DNA of 64,000 nucleotides from Collinsella stercoris DSM 13279 (GCF_020735465.1 NZ_CP085935.1:1488001-1552000); one strand, 5' to 3'. Positions 17,357 to 25,726 are shown, numbered from the stretch's first letter. Numbers and translations: made by a program. Notes: a model not told the origin generated them from the sequence alone.

Positions 17357-18678
17357 TTCAGCGCCTTCCTTATATCGAAAAGCATGACCTCGACGGCCAG
17401 CTGGGGGGTGACGTTGCGGGCGACGCGAGCCTCCGCCTGCGCCACGGCGTCAAGCGCGCGCATGACGCCCGCCGTGGTGGCACATGCGGCGATACGCTCG
17501 ACAACGTCTGAGACATCGTCGTTGACCGGCGAGCCCTGAGCGCCCTCGACCATCATGAGCACGTCGCGAAGCAAGGAGCGCACGCTCGCCAGCGCTTCCA
17601 TGATACCCGAACGCTCGCGGGCGTTCAGCTCGCGCTTATTGCGGTCTTCCAGCTGCTTTAAAGCACCACGCGAAAGATAATCCTGGTTTTGCTCGAGTAT
17701 GGCCTGCTGCGTCGATTTGACCTCGGCGAGCGGGGCGTGAATGGCACCCATGAGGTCCTTGGCACTCGCAAGGATATCGGCCTCGTCCGCACGGGCGAGC
17801 GCATCAACAGCGCGGACCATGGCTCGGCGGGCGGCCACACGATCGGCGGACTTGAGAAACTCGACCGCGCGGGCAGGGCTGCCCGCCACCGCGACCGCCA
17901 TGCGGCATCGGGCGGCCGGCTGTCCGGTGGCGTGCTCCACGGCGACAGTCGACTCCTCGAGCGACAGCGGGCGGAACGGCACGCACTGGCAACGCGACAC
18001 GATGGTGGGGAGCATGACGTCCGTGCTCGTTCCCAAGAGGATGAACGTCACGTTGGCCGGCGGCTCCTCGAGCGTCTTGAGCAGGGCGTTGGCGGTATTG
18101 GCGCGGAGCTGCTCGGCCCGGTCGATGATGTAGACCTTGCAGCGGGCGCGGATGGGCGAAAGCGCCACGTCCTCGAGCAGGTCGCGCGTCTGCGCGATGA
18201 GGTAGCCGGTGGCCGACTCGGGCGCGAGGTAGTGCACATCCGGGTGCGTTCGGCGCGCCACGCGACGGCAATCGTCGCAGGCGGCGCAAGCGCCGGGGTT
18301 GGCCACGGCCGCCGACCGCCCGGGAGTGGACGAATTGGTCGCATAACTGGAAAAACTTTGCGATTTCTCGAAGTTTTTCCAGTTATGCGACACATCGGGG
18401 GAGGCAGCCGGGGCGGGCGCGGCATCCGGCGCGGCGGCGATGCGTTCGGACGCGGCGCCGGCGTGGGCAGGCACGGCACCGGGCGCCGACGCGTTTGAGC
18501 AGAGGAGCGCCTGAGCGAGGGCCCAAGCGGCGTCGAGCTTTCCCGAACCGGGCGAGCCCAGGAAGAGATACGCGTGACTCGCGCGGCCGCTCTTGACCGC
18601 GCGAGCGAGGAAGTCGCGCACACGCGGCTGGGTGTCGAGCCTGGCGAGGAGGCTGTTGGGTGCGAGGGACTCAGGCAT
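17347..18678 (-). CDS. holB: DNA polymerase III delta prime subunit, with an inserted palindromic repeat
   Basis: The clamp-loader subunit, 443 residues, longer than usual. Walker A-like GSPGSGK is at 41-47, and the later segment LLKTLEEPPANVTFILLGT is typical. The zinc module is split: the first Cys (60) is 70 residues from CAACDDC (131-137), where about eight would be usual. This inserted stretch includes 18 residues (97-114, SHNWKNFEKSQSFSSYAT) encoded by a 54-bp palindrome (18338-18391). That palindrome has a second copy in an intergenic region at 34701-34760. The reading frame is kept, so the gene is probably functional. It starts two bases after the tmk stop. Confidence 0.93.
   Translation of the reverse strand: MPESLAPNSLLARLDTQPRVRDFLARAVKSGRASHAYLFLGSPGSGKLDAAWALAQALLCSNASAPGAVPAHAGAASERIAAAPDAAPAPAASPDVSHNWKNFEKSQSFSSYATNSSTPGRSAAVANPGACAACDDCRRVARRTHPDVHYLAPESATGYLIAQTRDLLEDVALSPIRARCKVYIIDRAEQLRANTANALLKTLEEPPANVTFILLGTSTDVMLPTIVSRCQCVPFRPLSLEESTVAVEHATGQPAARCRMAVAVAGSPARAVEFLKSADRVAARRAMVRAVDALARADEADILASAKDLMGAIHAPLAEVKSTQQAILEQNQDYLSRGALKQLEDRNKRELNARERSGIMEALASVRSLLRDVLMMVEGAQGSPVNDDVSDVVERIAACATTAGVMRALDAVAQAEARVARNVTPQLAVEVMLFDIRKALKCP
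18338..18391. repeat. 54-bp palindromic element inside holB (family I, copy 1)
   Basis: Perfect 21-bp arms (18338-18358 and 18371-18391, beginning GTCGCATAACTGG) around a 12-nt centre that itself nearly continues the pairing. Its length is a multiple of three and it stays in frame, adding 18 codons to holB. The same arms occur at 34701-34760 outside any gene, so this is an inserted repeat and not native holB sequence. Confidence 0.9.
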
Positions 18679-18680
18679 GG

Positions 18681-19358
18681 CTAGCGCTCCCCTCTCATCA
18701 CCGCGAGAGCCGCCTCGACATCAGAGTCAGATACATCCATGCCGGCGGCGCGCAGTTCGTCAACAACGATAGAAAACACCTCGGCAATAGACCCGCCGGC
18801 ATCGACTAGCCTCACTCGATCCGGCTCATCGGCAGCAACCGCACGGAAACCCTCCGAGACCCTCTGCTGAAAATCCCGACCCTTCAACTCGAGACGGTCC
18901 TCGGCCGATCGATCGGAACGCCGACGATGCGCATCCTCAACAGGAAGATCAAACACCAGGGTCAGATCAGGACGGCAACCGTCGACCGCAAGCTCGTTTG
19001 CCTGAAACACCATGTCGCGGTCCAAGCCGTCGGCAAAAGATTGATACGCCGTGGTCGAATCGTAAAAGCGATCGCAAATCACCGTCTTGCCAGCTGTCAG
19101 CGCGGGTCTGATCACCTGATGCACGAGCTGGGCGCGCGCGGCTTCGTACAGCAGCAATTCGCACATGTCGCCCATCTCGTCATTGGCGGGATCGAGCAGG
19201 ACTGCGCGAATCTGCTCGGAAATGGAAACGCCGCCTGGCTCGCGCAGACGCAGCACGTCATAACCGGCAGAATCAAGGAGCACTTCCATAAGTGCCGCCT
19301 GGGTCGATTTGCCCACACCGTCGATACCCTCAACGGTTATGAAGTGGCCTTTTGTCAT
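18681..19358 (-). CDS. tmk: Thymidylate kinase
   Basis: Phosphorylates dTMP to dTDP for DNA synthesis. The protein is 225 residues. P-loop EGIDGVGKSTQ is at 10-20, the substrate motif DRFYDSTTAYQ is present, and the lid region contains RRSDRSAEDRLE. First gene of the tmk-holB-PSP1 operon. Upstream of its ATG at 19358 the DNA changes character to the restriction-locus remnant. Confidence 0.96.
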   Translation of the reverse strand: MTKGHFITVEGIDGVGKSTQAALMEVLLDSAGYDVLRLREPGGVSISEQIRAVLLDPANDEMGDMCELLLYEAARAQLVHQVIRPALTAGKTVICDRFYDSTTAYQSFADGLDRDMVFQANELAVDGCRPDLTLVFDLPVEDAHRRRSDRSAEDRLELKGRDFQQRVSEGFRAVAADEPDRVRLVDAGGSIAEVFSIVVDELRAAGMDVSDSDVEAALAVMRGER

Positions 19359-19532
19359 ATAGAGCGCCCTTCCAGACGTAAAAAACGAACTCTCATCATA
19401 CCGCGACGCGCACCTTTAGCAGAATGCGACAACTTGCGAGATAATAAGCTCATTACCTCGAATTAACGGAGCCCCCATGACCGTCCCGCATGTTGAAACG
19501 TACGATGCGAAGCTTGTTTTGAACAAGCCAGC

Positions 19533-20050
19533 ATGAGCGAAGTTTCTTACGAACAATCGATTATTGAGGTGCTTCGCGATGAATTCGGATACGAGCATCT
19601 TTACGGCCCCGATGTCATTCGCGCGTCCGACAGATATGACGACGCCCTCCTTCCCGGCGCCGTCGAGAACGTGGCCATTGCGGCTGCCGATGTGGCTACG
19701 AACCAAGGGCTTAAGTCGATCGTGCCCAAGAAGGAGTTCGGCACCGCCTTCGTCTACTGTTTCCTCGTAGAAATAAAAAGAAGATCGCAGATATGGGCGC
19801 CGGAACGACGTTTCCAGAAGTGTCTGGCAGCACGATGAAGTCCACTCCTCTTTCATTGCCGAACGAGCAGCTGCGTGCGGAATTCAGCGCATTTTCCCAC
19901 CCAATCCTTGAACAGCAGAAGTCGCTCGAATTGGAGAATCGCAGGCTCTGTCTGCTTCGCGATGCCCTGCTTCCCAAGCTCATGTCCGGCGAGATCGACG
20001 TCTCGAAGGTCGACCTCACGCAGCTAAATAGCCATTTAGCCGATTGTTGA
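19533..20050 (+). pseudogene. Remnant of type I restriction genes: hsdR N-terminus joined to frameshifted hsdS C-terminus
   Basis: The first about 45 codons (MSEVSYEQSIIEVLRDEFGY, then HLYGPDVIRASDRYDD) match the start of type I restriction subunit HsdR. The sequence then changes to the second half of specificity subunit HsdS (NVAIAAADVATNQGLKSIVP). At about 19770-19785 one base is missing in an A-rich run, and HsdS continues in another frame (MGAGTTFPEVSGSTMKS ... LRDALLPKLMSGEIDVSKVD) to the stop at 20050. A deletion and a frameshift make this non-functional. A 19-codon open frame just upstream (19477-19536) overlaps its ATG but is unrecognised. Confidence 0.8.
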
Positions 20051-20482
20051 GAGTAATCTTGTCATCTAAGGCGCCGAGCATGGATGCAATCCCTATTTGA
20101 CACTCCAGATCAGGAAGACAAACGGGGATTGCATTCACATGGTTTCTGTTGATTCCCGGCACAGCGCTAGCTGTAGCGTAGCTTTCCCATGGCAATGTTT
20201 TAAGAAGGTAATACAGAAAGCGAGAATTGCTACCCTTGAATTCCGTTGCATAAAGAGAGGTATTCAAGGCCAACACGGCTTCTCCGAATAAAACACCTGA
20301 CCAATCGTGCCGTAACGACCAGTTACCAAGCATGGCCCATCAACCGCTGAAACAGAGTGATAACCAGATGTGCCAGATGACGAATAAACGGGAACGCCAC
20401 CCTTCTCTCGCTTCGATTTGGGCAAATCGAAGCCTCTTCGCAACTCCAGCACATCACCAAGCCGCATTGTCTTGAAAACCAT
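20016..20482 (-). pseudogene. Inverted hsdS N-terminal half, frameshifted
   Basis: A type I specificity-subunit fragment on the opposite strand. It opens MVFKTMRLGDVLELRRGF and continues VSAVDGPCLVTGRYGTIGQV, the first target-recognition domain. Near 20267 one base is missing, and the protein continues in another frame (LNTSLYATEFKG ... TLNNRLNGYLAA) into the central conserved helix, where it stops. It meets the plus-strand hsdS C-terminal remnant head to head at an 18-bp near-palindrome. There is no hsdM in the window. Confidence 0.8.
20023..20040. repeat. 18-bp near-palindrome at the hsdS/hsdS junction (possible recombination site)
   Basis: GCTAAATAGCCATTTAGC encodes LNSHLA at the end of the plus-strand hsdS remnant. 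Read on the other strand it encodes LNGYLA in the central helix of the inverted remnant. A tyrosine recombinase fragment lies 1.1 kb away, as in hsdS inversion systems. Confidence 0.55.
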
Positions 20483-20542
20483 CGTCCAACCCTTTATTCC
20501 AGCAGTTTAAATTCAAATCCCACGAGACTCATCGAACAGCAT

Positions 20543-20848
20543 CTATTTCCCGTACACCTCTTCGTGTGTGCCTGTTCGGACGAACACAAGCTCATTGCCG
20601 ATCAGTTTGTACATGAGCACCCATTGATCCTTAGCAGGATTTGGTGCTGAATCCACGTGAATCGCTCGGTAACCCAGCCATGAACCAACGAGCGCATGGT
20701 CTTTGTAGCGTCTTGATAGCTGCTCTTCATCGCTCTTAAGCAGCTCAGCAATTGCAACCTTCAACGCCGCAATATTCCAGTGCTTCTTCTTGCACGCCTT
20801 CACATCGCGTTCGAACCGCGGGGAAAATGATGCCGGGTACATTCGCAT
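20543..20848 (-). CDS. RelE/YafQ-type toxin of a type II toxin-antitoxin system
   Basis: A 101-residue RelE/ParE-superfamily protein close to YafQ. It contains FSPRFERDVKACKKKHWN and ends HVDSAPNPAKDQWVLMYKLI, ELVFVRTGTHEEVYG. The C-terminal VRTGTHEEV fits the YafQ active-site region, so ribosome-dependent mRNA cleavage is inferred. The gene starts three bases after the antitoxin stop (a second in-frame ATG follows two codons later). It lies between the hsdS remnant and its antitoxin in an accessory region. Confidence 0.88.
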   Translation of the reverse strand: MRMYPASFSPRFERDVKACKKKHWNIAALKVAIAELLKSDEEQLSRRYKDHALVGSWLGYRAIHVDSAPNPAKDQWVLMYKLIGNELVFVRTGTHEEVYGK

Positions 20849-20851
20849 CCC

Positions 20852-21127
20852 CTACAACCCAAGCGCAGCAAACAAGTCGTCGGCGGACGCATACGTCACG
20901 TGAGCGGGATCCGCCAACATGTCTTCAGTCTCCTGAATTGCTTCAATGGTTTCTGCAGGCATGCCCTTGAAATCATTGCGAGGCGTTGCCAACGGACGAA
21001 TCTCCACCCAAGGCTTATTGTTCTTGAACACCGTAACAGGAAGACCCGTTGCGTTCGCGTTCGCGGTAAGTTTGCTGAAGTTGGTTTTTGCCTCGGCCAT
21101 ACCAACCGTCGCTACTGAAGGACTCAT
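20852..21127 (-). CDS. Phd/YefM-type antitoxin
   Basis: A 91-residue antitoxin. The N-terminal DNA-binding domain reads VATVGMAEAKTNFSKLT and FKNNKPWVEIRPL, characteristic of Phd/YefM; the C-terminal helices (ETIEAIQETEDMLADPAHVT) would wrap the toxin. The frame is open upstream, but MSPSVATVG at 21127 lies five bases from AAAAAGGAG. As in other such pairs it should repress its own operon together with the toxin; tandem TTTTAGCACT copies overlap its promoter. Confidence 0.88.
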   Translation of the reverse strand: MSPSVATVGMAEAKTNFSKLTANANATGLPVTVFKNNKPWVEIRPLATPRNDFKGMPAETIEAIQETEDMLADPAHVTYASADDLFAALGL

Positions 21128-21138
21128 TTCAGCTCCTT

Positions 21139-21178
21139 TTTTAGCACTGTAAGTAGCCCTAATTTTAGCACTACTCAA
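21139..21178 (-). promoter_or_regulatory. Promoter and putative operator of the toxin-antitoxin operon
   Basis: Minus-strand -35 TTGAGT (21173-21178) and -10 TACTTA (21150-21155) are separated by 17 bp. Two exact direct repeats of TTTTAGCACT (21139-21148 and 21163-21172, 24 bp apart) overlap it and are good candidate antitoxin sites. Confidence 0.55.
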
Positions 21179-21640
21179 CTAGAATAGATACTTCTCATGA
21201 GATGCCTTTACATTGCTTTGGTTCACCATGGCGTAGTGCATAGTAGTTTCGATCTTGGAGTGGCCCAGCAGTTTTTGTACCTGCTCGATGGGCATGCCCT
21301 TGTCGATTGCGTGCGTGGCCAGCGTGCGTCGGAACGTATGAGGATGCACCCTACCGATCTGCGCTTTCTCCCCCAGTGCTTTCATCCTCTTCTCGATCGT
21401 ACAGACGCTCAGCCGTTGCGTCCTCCCATTGAGAGACACGAATAACGCCGGATTGCTGTCTTTGCGTGATTCAAGGTACGCGGTTGGATGAAGCTTTGTC
21501 CGCGCATCGAAGTACACGGGACGCTGCTTGTTACCCTTGCCCGTGACAACACACTCCCTCCCCTGAATATCGACGTCGTCTATGTCCAGGCGGATAAACT
21601 CTCCCACGCGCACCCCCGTCGATGCGAGCAAATCAACCAT
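21179..21640 (-). pseudogene. 5'-truncated tyrosine recombinase/integrase
   Basis: 153 residues corresponding to the catalytic half of a phage-type integrase (full length about 300). It has LLASTGVRVGEFIRLD with the first catalytic Arg, HPHTFRRTLATHAID with His-x-x-Arg, LLGHSKIETTMHYA, and the final Tyr in that segment. The N-terminal SAM-like DNA-binding domain is absent, and a stop codon sits directly before the ATG at 21640. In intact hsdS-inversion loci such a recombinase flips the specificity gene; here it is probably dead or dependent on another protein. Confidence 0.8.
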
Positions 21641-21668
21641 TTAGACGCTGAATCGCACCGATATGCGG

Positions 21669-21697
21669 AACCCGGGCAGCGAAAGTCTGCCCGGGTT
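21669..21697. terminator. Stem-loop downstream of topA
   Basis: A perfect 11-bp stem AACCCGGGCAG / CTGCCCGGGTT with a 7-nt loop lies 25 bp past the topA stop. The T-run is weak on both strands (TTCTT on the plus strand). It marks the border between the core topA region and the accessory remnant. Confidence 0.6.
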
Positions 21698-21721
21698 CTT
21701 AGCTGGCAATTTGTAGACTCC

Positions 21722-24274
21722 CTACGCCTTCTTAGTTGCAGCCTTCTTCGCGGGAGCCTTCTTAGCAGTCGTCTTCTTCGCGGCGGTCTTCTTGGCCGGG
21801 GCCTTCTTCGCCGCCGCCTTGCCGCGGGCGGGCTTCTTCTCCTTGCCGGGGCAGTCCATGTTCACGCAGATGCGCCACGGGCCTCGGGCCGTCTCGACCA
21901 CCACCACGGGCGCGCCGCAGTGCTCGCACACCTCACCGGTGGCCTCGAGCTTGCCGCGCGCGGGCAGCGGATAGCTCACGCCGCACTCCTCGTAGTTGGC
22001 GCAGCGGATAAAGCGCTTGCCGGTGCGCTCGGACTTGTGCGCGATCAGATCGCCCCCGGCGCGTCCGGCCTCACGGCACACGGCGCACTCCCCCACCTTG
22101 AGGTCGGGCTCGTAATTGGTGGGGCACTTGGGGTTCACGCACTGCTCATAGGCCTTTTGGCGGAACGGCTGGCACTTGATGCGCGGCGCGCCGCACTCGG
22201 GGCACACGGCAGCCTCGCCCTCAAGCGGGCTCACCTTGACGCCGCTCGGTACGGGGTAGGTCACGTCGCAGTCGGGCCAACCCATGCAGCCGATGAAGCT
22301 GCCGCGCGTTTTGGCGCTCGTCTTCATGACCAGGTCCTTGCCGCACTTGGGGCACGCGCCCACGCGGGCGTCGGCGGTCACGGCGTCGGAGATGGCCTCG
22401 CCCAGGTCGTCCTTGTGCTCGATCAGCGCGTCGAGCATGCCGGCCAGCAACGCACGCGAGTGGTCCACCACGTGGTCCTGCGTGTCCTTGCCCTCGGCCA
22501 CCATGGTCATGTCGGCGTCGAGTTCGGCGGTCATCTCGGGCGTGGTCACGCGCGGGGCGAACTGCGACAGCGCGTCGATGATGGCGATGCCCAGCTGGCT
22601 CGGCTCGATGGGGTCGTTCTTGAGGTAGCGCACGGCGTACAGGCGCTCGATGATGCTCGCGCGCGTGGACTTGGTGCCCAGGCCGCGCTTCTCCATCTCC
22701 TGCACGAGCTTGCCCTGACTGTAGCGCGTGGGCGGCTCGGTCTGCTTGGCCTCGAGCTTGATGTCGCGCACGTCGATCACGTCGCCCTCGGCCAGCGCGG
22801 GCAGCTGCTCGTCGCGCTTGAGGCCGTAGGGGTACGCCTCGCGGAAGCCCGCCTCCACCAGCACGTCGCCGCTCGCGGCGAACGGTTCGCCCGCGACGTC
22901 GATGGAGAGCTTGGTGTTCTCGATGGTCGCCGGGCCCATAAGGGTCGCGAGGAAGCGGCGGGCGATCAAGTTGTAGAGCTTGAGCTGGCCGCCGTCGAGC
23001 GTGGTGGGGTCACCTTGGCCCGTGGGATGGATGGGCGGGTGGTCGGTGGTCTCGACCTTGCCGCGCGTGGGCGTGAGGGGCCCGGCGAGGACCTTCTTGC
23101 ACACGGGCGCAAGCGCCGGCGTGCCGGACGCGAGACCCTTCACGATCCCCTCGATGTCGAGCGTCTTGGGATACACCGTGTTGTCCACGCGGGGGTAGGA
23201 GATGAAACCGCTCATGTAGAGGGACTCGGCGATGCGCATGGTGCGCGCGGGGCTGATGCCCTCGGCGGCAGCGGCGGCCTGCAGCGCCGTGGTGTTGAAC
23301 GGCACCGGGGGCTGCTGCTTGCGGCTGCGCTTGGCAACCGCCGTCACCGTGCCGGTCTCAGCACCACTCACGTGCGCGAACGCGGCCTCGGCGGCAGCCT
23401 TGTCGGTAAAGCGCACCGTGGTGTGGGCAATCTTGAACTCCTGGCCGGAGGCCTCGCCCATACCGCGGATCTGCCAGTAATCCTCGGGAACGAACGCCAT
23501 GCGCTCGCGCTCGCGCTCCACCACCAGGGCGAGCGTGGGCGTTTGCACGCGGCCGGCGGAGCGCACGTTGCCAAAGCCGCCGAACTTGGCGAGCGTGAGG
23601 TAACGCGTGAGCACCGCGCCCCAGATGAGATCGATGTACTGACGGGACTCGCCGGCGTCGGCCAGGTCCTGGTCGAGCTCCACGAGGTTGTTGAACGCCT
23701 CGGTGACCTCGCCCTTGATGAGCGCGGAGTAGCGCGCGCGACGGGCGGGCAACTCCGGCGCGACCTCGCGCACCATGTTGAGCGCGTCCGCGCCGATGAG
23801 CTCGCCCTCGCGGTCGAAGTCCGTGGCGATGATGACCTCGTCGGCCTTTTTGGCGAGGTTCTTGAGGACGCGGATGATCTCCTTCTCGGCGGGGAGCTTT
23901 ACGATGGGCGCCCACGTGAGGTACGGCAGGCTCTCGACCTTCCACCCCTTGATGGAGATGCCGTTGGCGAGGAAGGGCTTGCGCTTGGTGTCGTACGGCG
24001 GGCGGGCAAGGCCGTCCGGGACATCGGCGGGCAGGACCTCGCCCTCGGCGGACACGCTGTACCAGCCGTTTTGCTTGTCAAAGAGAATCTCGTCGGGAAA
24101 GTCCGGCGCGAGGATGTGGCCGGCAAGGCCCATGGACACCCAGTCCTCACCATCCACGGTGAAGCGGTACACCTGCGTGTTGTAGACCTTGTCGTTCTTG
24201 GGCTTGCCGGCATCGGCCAGCAGCTGCGCGATCTTCTGCGCGGCGATGTTCTTCTCTGCAACGACGAGCTTCAC
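21722..24274 (-). CDS. topA: DNA topoisomerase I (type IA) with Lys/Ala-rich C-terminal tail
   Basis: Relaxes negative supercoils. The protein is 850 residues. A Toprim domain (KLVVAEKNIAAQKIAQLL onward, with DFDREGELIGADAL) is followed by the catalytic-Tyr segment GFISYPRVDNT (Tyr about 360). Several C4 zinc ribbons follow (CPKCGKDL, CPECGAP, CEHCGAP). A histone-H1-like tail of KKAPAKK repeats closes the protein, as in other actinobacterial enzymes. The start is the GTG at 24272-24274, which has AAAGGAG six bases upstream; the earlier ATG at 24313 has no ribosome site and adds residues foreign to the family. Single-gene unit. Confidence 0.94.
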   Translation of the reverse strand: MKLVVAEKNIAAQKIAQLLADAGKPKNDKVYNTQVYRFTVDGEDWVSMGLAGHILAPDFPDEILFDKQNGWYSVSAEGEVLPADVPDGLARPPYDTKRKPFLANGISIKGWKVESLPYLTWAPIVKLPAEKEIIRVLKNLAKKADEVIIATDFDREGELIGADALNMVREVAPELPARRARYSALIKGEVTEAFNNLVELDQDLADAGESRQYIDLIWGAVLTRYLTLAKFGGFGNVRSAGRVQTPTLALVVERERERMAFVPEDYWQIRGMGEASGQEFKIAHTTVRFTDKAAAEAAFAHVSGAETGTVTAVAKRSRKQQPPVPFNTTALQAAAAAEGISPARTMRIAESLYMSGFISYPRVDNTVYPKTLDIEGIVKGLASGTPALAPVCKKVLAGPLTPTRGKVETTDHPPIHPTGQGDPTTLDGGQLKLYNLIARRFLATLMGPATIENTKLSIDVAGEPFAASGDVLVEAGFREAYPYGLKRDEQLPALAEGDVIDVRDIKLEAKQTEPPTRYSQGKLVQEMEKRGLGTKSTRASIIERLYAVRYLKNDPIEPSQLGIAIIDALSQFAPRVTTPEMTAELDADMTMVAEGKDTQDHVVDHSRALLAGMLDALIEHKDDLGEAISDAVTADARVGACPKCGKDLVMKTSAKTRGSFIGCMGWPDCDVTYPVPSGVKVSPLEGEAAVCPECGAPRIKCQPFRQKAYEQCVNPKCPTNYEPDLKVGECAVCREAGRAGGDLIAHKSERTGKRFIRCANYEECGVSYPLPARGKLEATGEVCEHCGAPVVVVETARGPWRICVNMDCPGKEKKPARGKAAAKKAPAKKTAAKKTTAKKAPAKKAATKKA

Positions 24275-24461
24275 GACTCGCTCCTTTGTGATGTGCGCGA
24301 TGCGGCGCGCCACAAGGGCCGCCGACGGTATCTATATATGGTGTGGGGTCAGTGTACACGAGTTCTTGCAGAAGCGCGAAAAGCCCATGTTGAGGGCTGC
24401 GCTCGCACGCGCCATGCGCGCGATGGTCATGCGCGGGCGACGGACATGCGCGGACGATGAC

Positions 24462-24578
24462 CATTCGAGCGACGGACACACGCACGCAACGGGCATTCGG
24501 GCGACGGCCATGCGCGGGAAACGGCCATTCGGACGACGACAACACGCACGCCACGCCCATTCGAGCGGCGGCTACGCG
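24462..24578. repeat. 32-bp tandem repeats between topA and hypB
   Basis: Units start with CATTCG at 24462, 24494, 24526 and 24558, exactly 32 bp apart. They share CATTCGRRCGACG followed by a variable half, with a further degenerate copy near 24428. They fill most of the 312-bp gap between topA and hypB; no gene is supported there. Confidence 0.7.
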
Positions 24579-24586
24579 CTCTACAA

Positions 24587-25264
24587 CTACGCGCGAGCAG
24601 CCTCAATGCGCTCGATAAGCCACGAGCACCACTCGTCCATGCCCTGCCCATGGCGAGCGCTCACCTCAAAGCGCGCGGCTGTGGGGTTCAGGTTATCCAG
24701 GACGCGATTGTACCCGGGCATGTCGAAGTCGAACGCCGGGGCCACATCGACCTTGTTGAGCAGTAGCGCGCCCGTATGCTGGAAGATTCCCGGGTACTTG
24801 AGCGGCTTGTCGTCGCCCTCCGGCACAGACAAGATCATGACCGAGAGGTTCTCGCCCAGGTCAAAGTCAACGGGGCACACCAGGTTGCCCACGTTCTCGA
24901 TGAAGATGACGTCGATGGAGTCCAAGCCCACGCCGGCGTCGAGCGCATCGACGGCCTGCGCGATCATGTTGCCCTCCAGGTGGCAAAGGCCACCGGTGTT
25001 GATCTGGATGGCGGGCATACCGGCCTGCTTGCACGCCAGGGCGTCCACATCCGAAGCGATATCGCCCTCGATCACGGCGCAGGAAAGGCCCGCGGCGCGC
25101 AAGCGCTCATTGGTGGCAAGGATGGTCGTGGTCTTGCCCGAGCCGGGACTCGAAAGCACGTTGACCACGAAGGTGCCCGCCTTCGCAAATCGCCCACGCA
25201 GCTCAGCGGCCATGCGGTCGTTGCGCGAGAGCACCGGTTGCTCGATTCCGATTGTCGTTGCCAT
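24587..25264 (-). CDS. hypB: Hydrogenase nickel-incorporation GTPase HypB
   Basis: A GTPase that works with HypA to insert nickel into NiFe-hydrogenase. The protein is 225 residues. P-loop GSGKTT is at 41-46; metal and switch segments VIEGDIASDVDA, CHLEG and IENVGNLVCPVDFD are present, as is GTP-specificity LLNKVD. It lacks the N-terminal His-rich nickel-storage stretch of some HypB proteins. It lies downstream of hypA and the Tat genes on the same strand. No hydrogenase structural genes are in the window. Confidence 0.95.
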   Translation of the reverse strand: MATTIGIEQPVLSRNDRMAAELRGRFAKAGTFVVNVLSSPGSGKTTTILATNERLRAAGLSCAVIEGDIASDVDALACKQAGMPAIQINTGGLCHLEGNMIAQAVDALDAGVGLDSIDVIFIENVGNLVCPVDFDLGENLSVMILSVPEGDDKPLKYPGIFQHTGALLLNKVDVAPAFDFDMPGYNRVLDNLNPTAARFEVSARHGQGMDEWCSWLIERIEAARA

Positions 25265-25349
25265 CCTAGGTGCTTCCTTCCCCCTTGCGCACAGGCGCCC
25301 TTCCGCCCGGCCGATAAACGCCCCGTATCTACCCCAAACCTGTCAGCCC

Positions 25350-25703
25350 TCAATCGTCCGTCTCGATTTCCATCGAGACGATATCGAGCTCGCGACCGCA
25401 CTCGAGATGCGTGTCGCCGCTGCCACACGCCGGGCAACGCATATGGAATCGATCGTGGGCGAACACTTCCCCACACACCAGGCAGCGACTGCGCGGATGG
25501 ACCTCCTCCACCTCAAGAGCCGCCTCAAGCGTCAGGGGGTCGTCCTCGCGAAAGACCTCCCAGGCAAAGTCGAGCGACTCGGGCACCACCTCGCACATGT
25601 CGCCGATGCGCAGCAAAACGCGCACGACGCGCGAAGCCCCCGCCTCGCGCGCCGTGTCAATCACCGTTTTGAGTATACCGCTGACGATACCGATCTCGTG
25701 CAT
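25350..25703 (-). CDS. hypA: Hydrogenase maturation nickel metallochaperone HypA
   Basis: 117 residues. The N-terminal MHEIGIVSGI supplies the nickel-binding Met-His-Glu. The zinc site is CLVC...CPAC. It delivers nickel to the HypB complex. The frame continues 136 codons upstream, but the family starts at MHE, so 25703 is chosen even though its ribosome site is weak (GCGAGACG). It begins 23 bp after the tatC stop and is followed by hypB after 85 bp. Confidence 0.93.
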   Translation of the reverse strand: MHEIGIVSGILKTVIDTAREAGASRVVRVLLRIGDMCEVVPESLDFAWEVFREDDPLTLEAALEVEEVHPRSRCLVCGEVFAHDRFHMRCPACGSGDTHLECGRELDIVSMEIETDD

Positions 25704-25726
25704 ACCGGACGTCTCGCGCCGAGGCG

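Noticed and set aside
19477-19536. 19-codon gene before the hsdR remnant
   Set aside because: Overlap of its stop with the hsdR ATG looks operon-like, but the peptide is too short and unrecognised; probably a leftover of the deletion.
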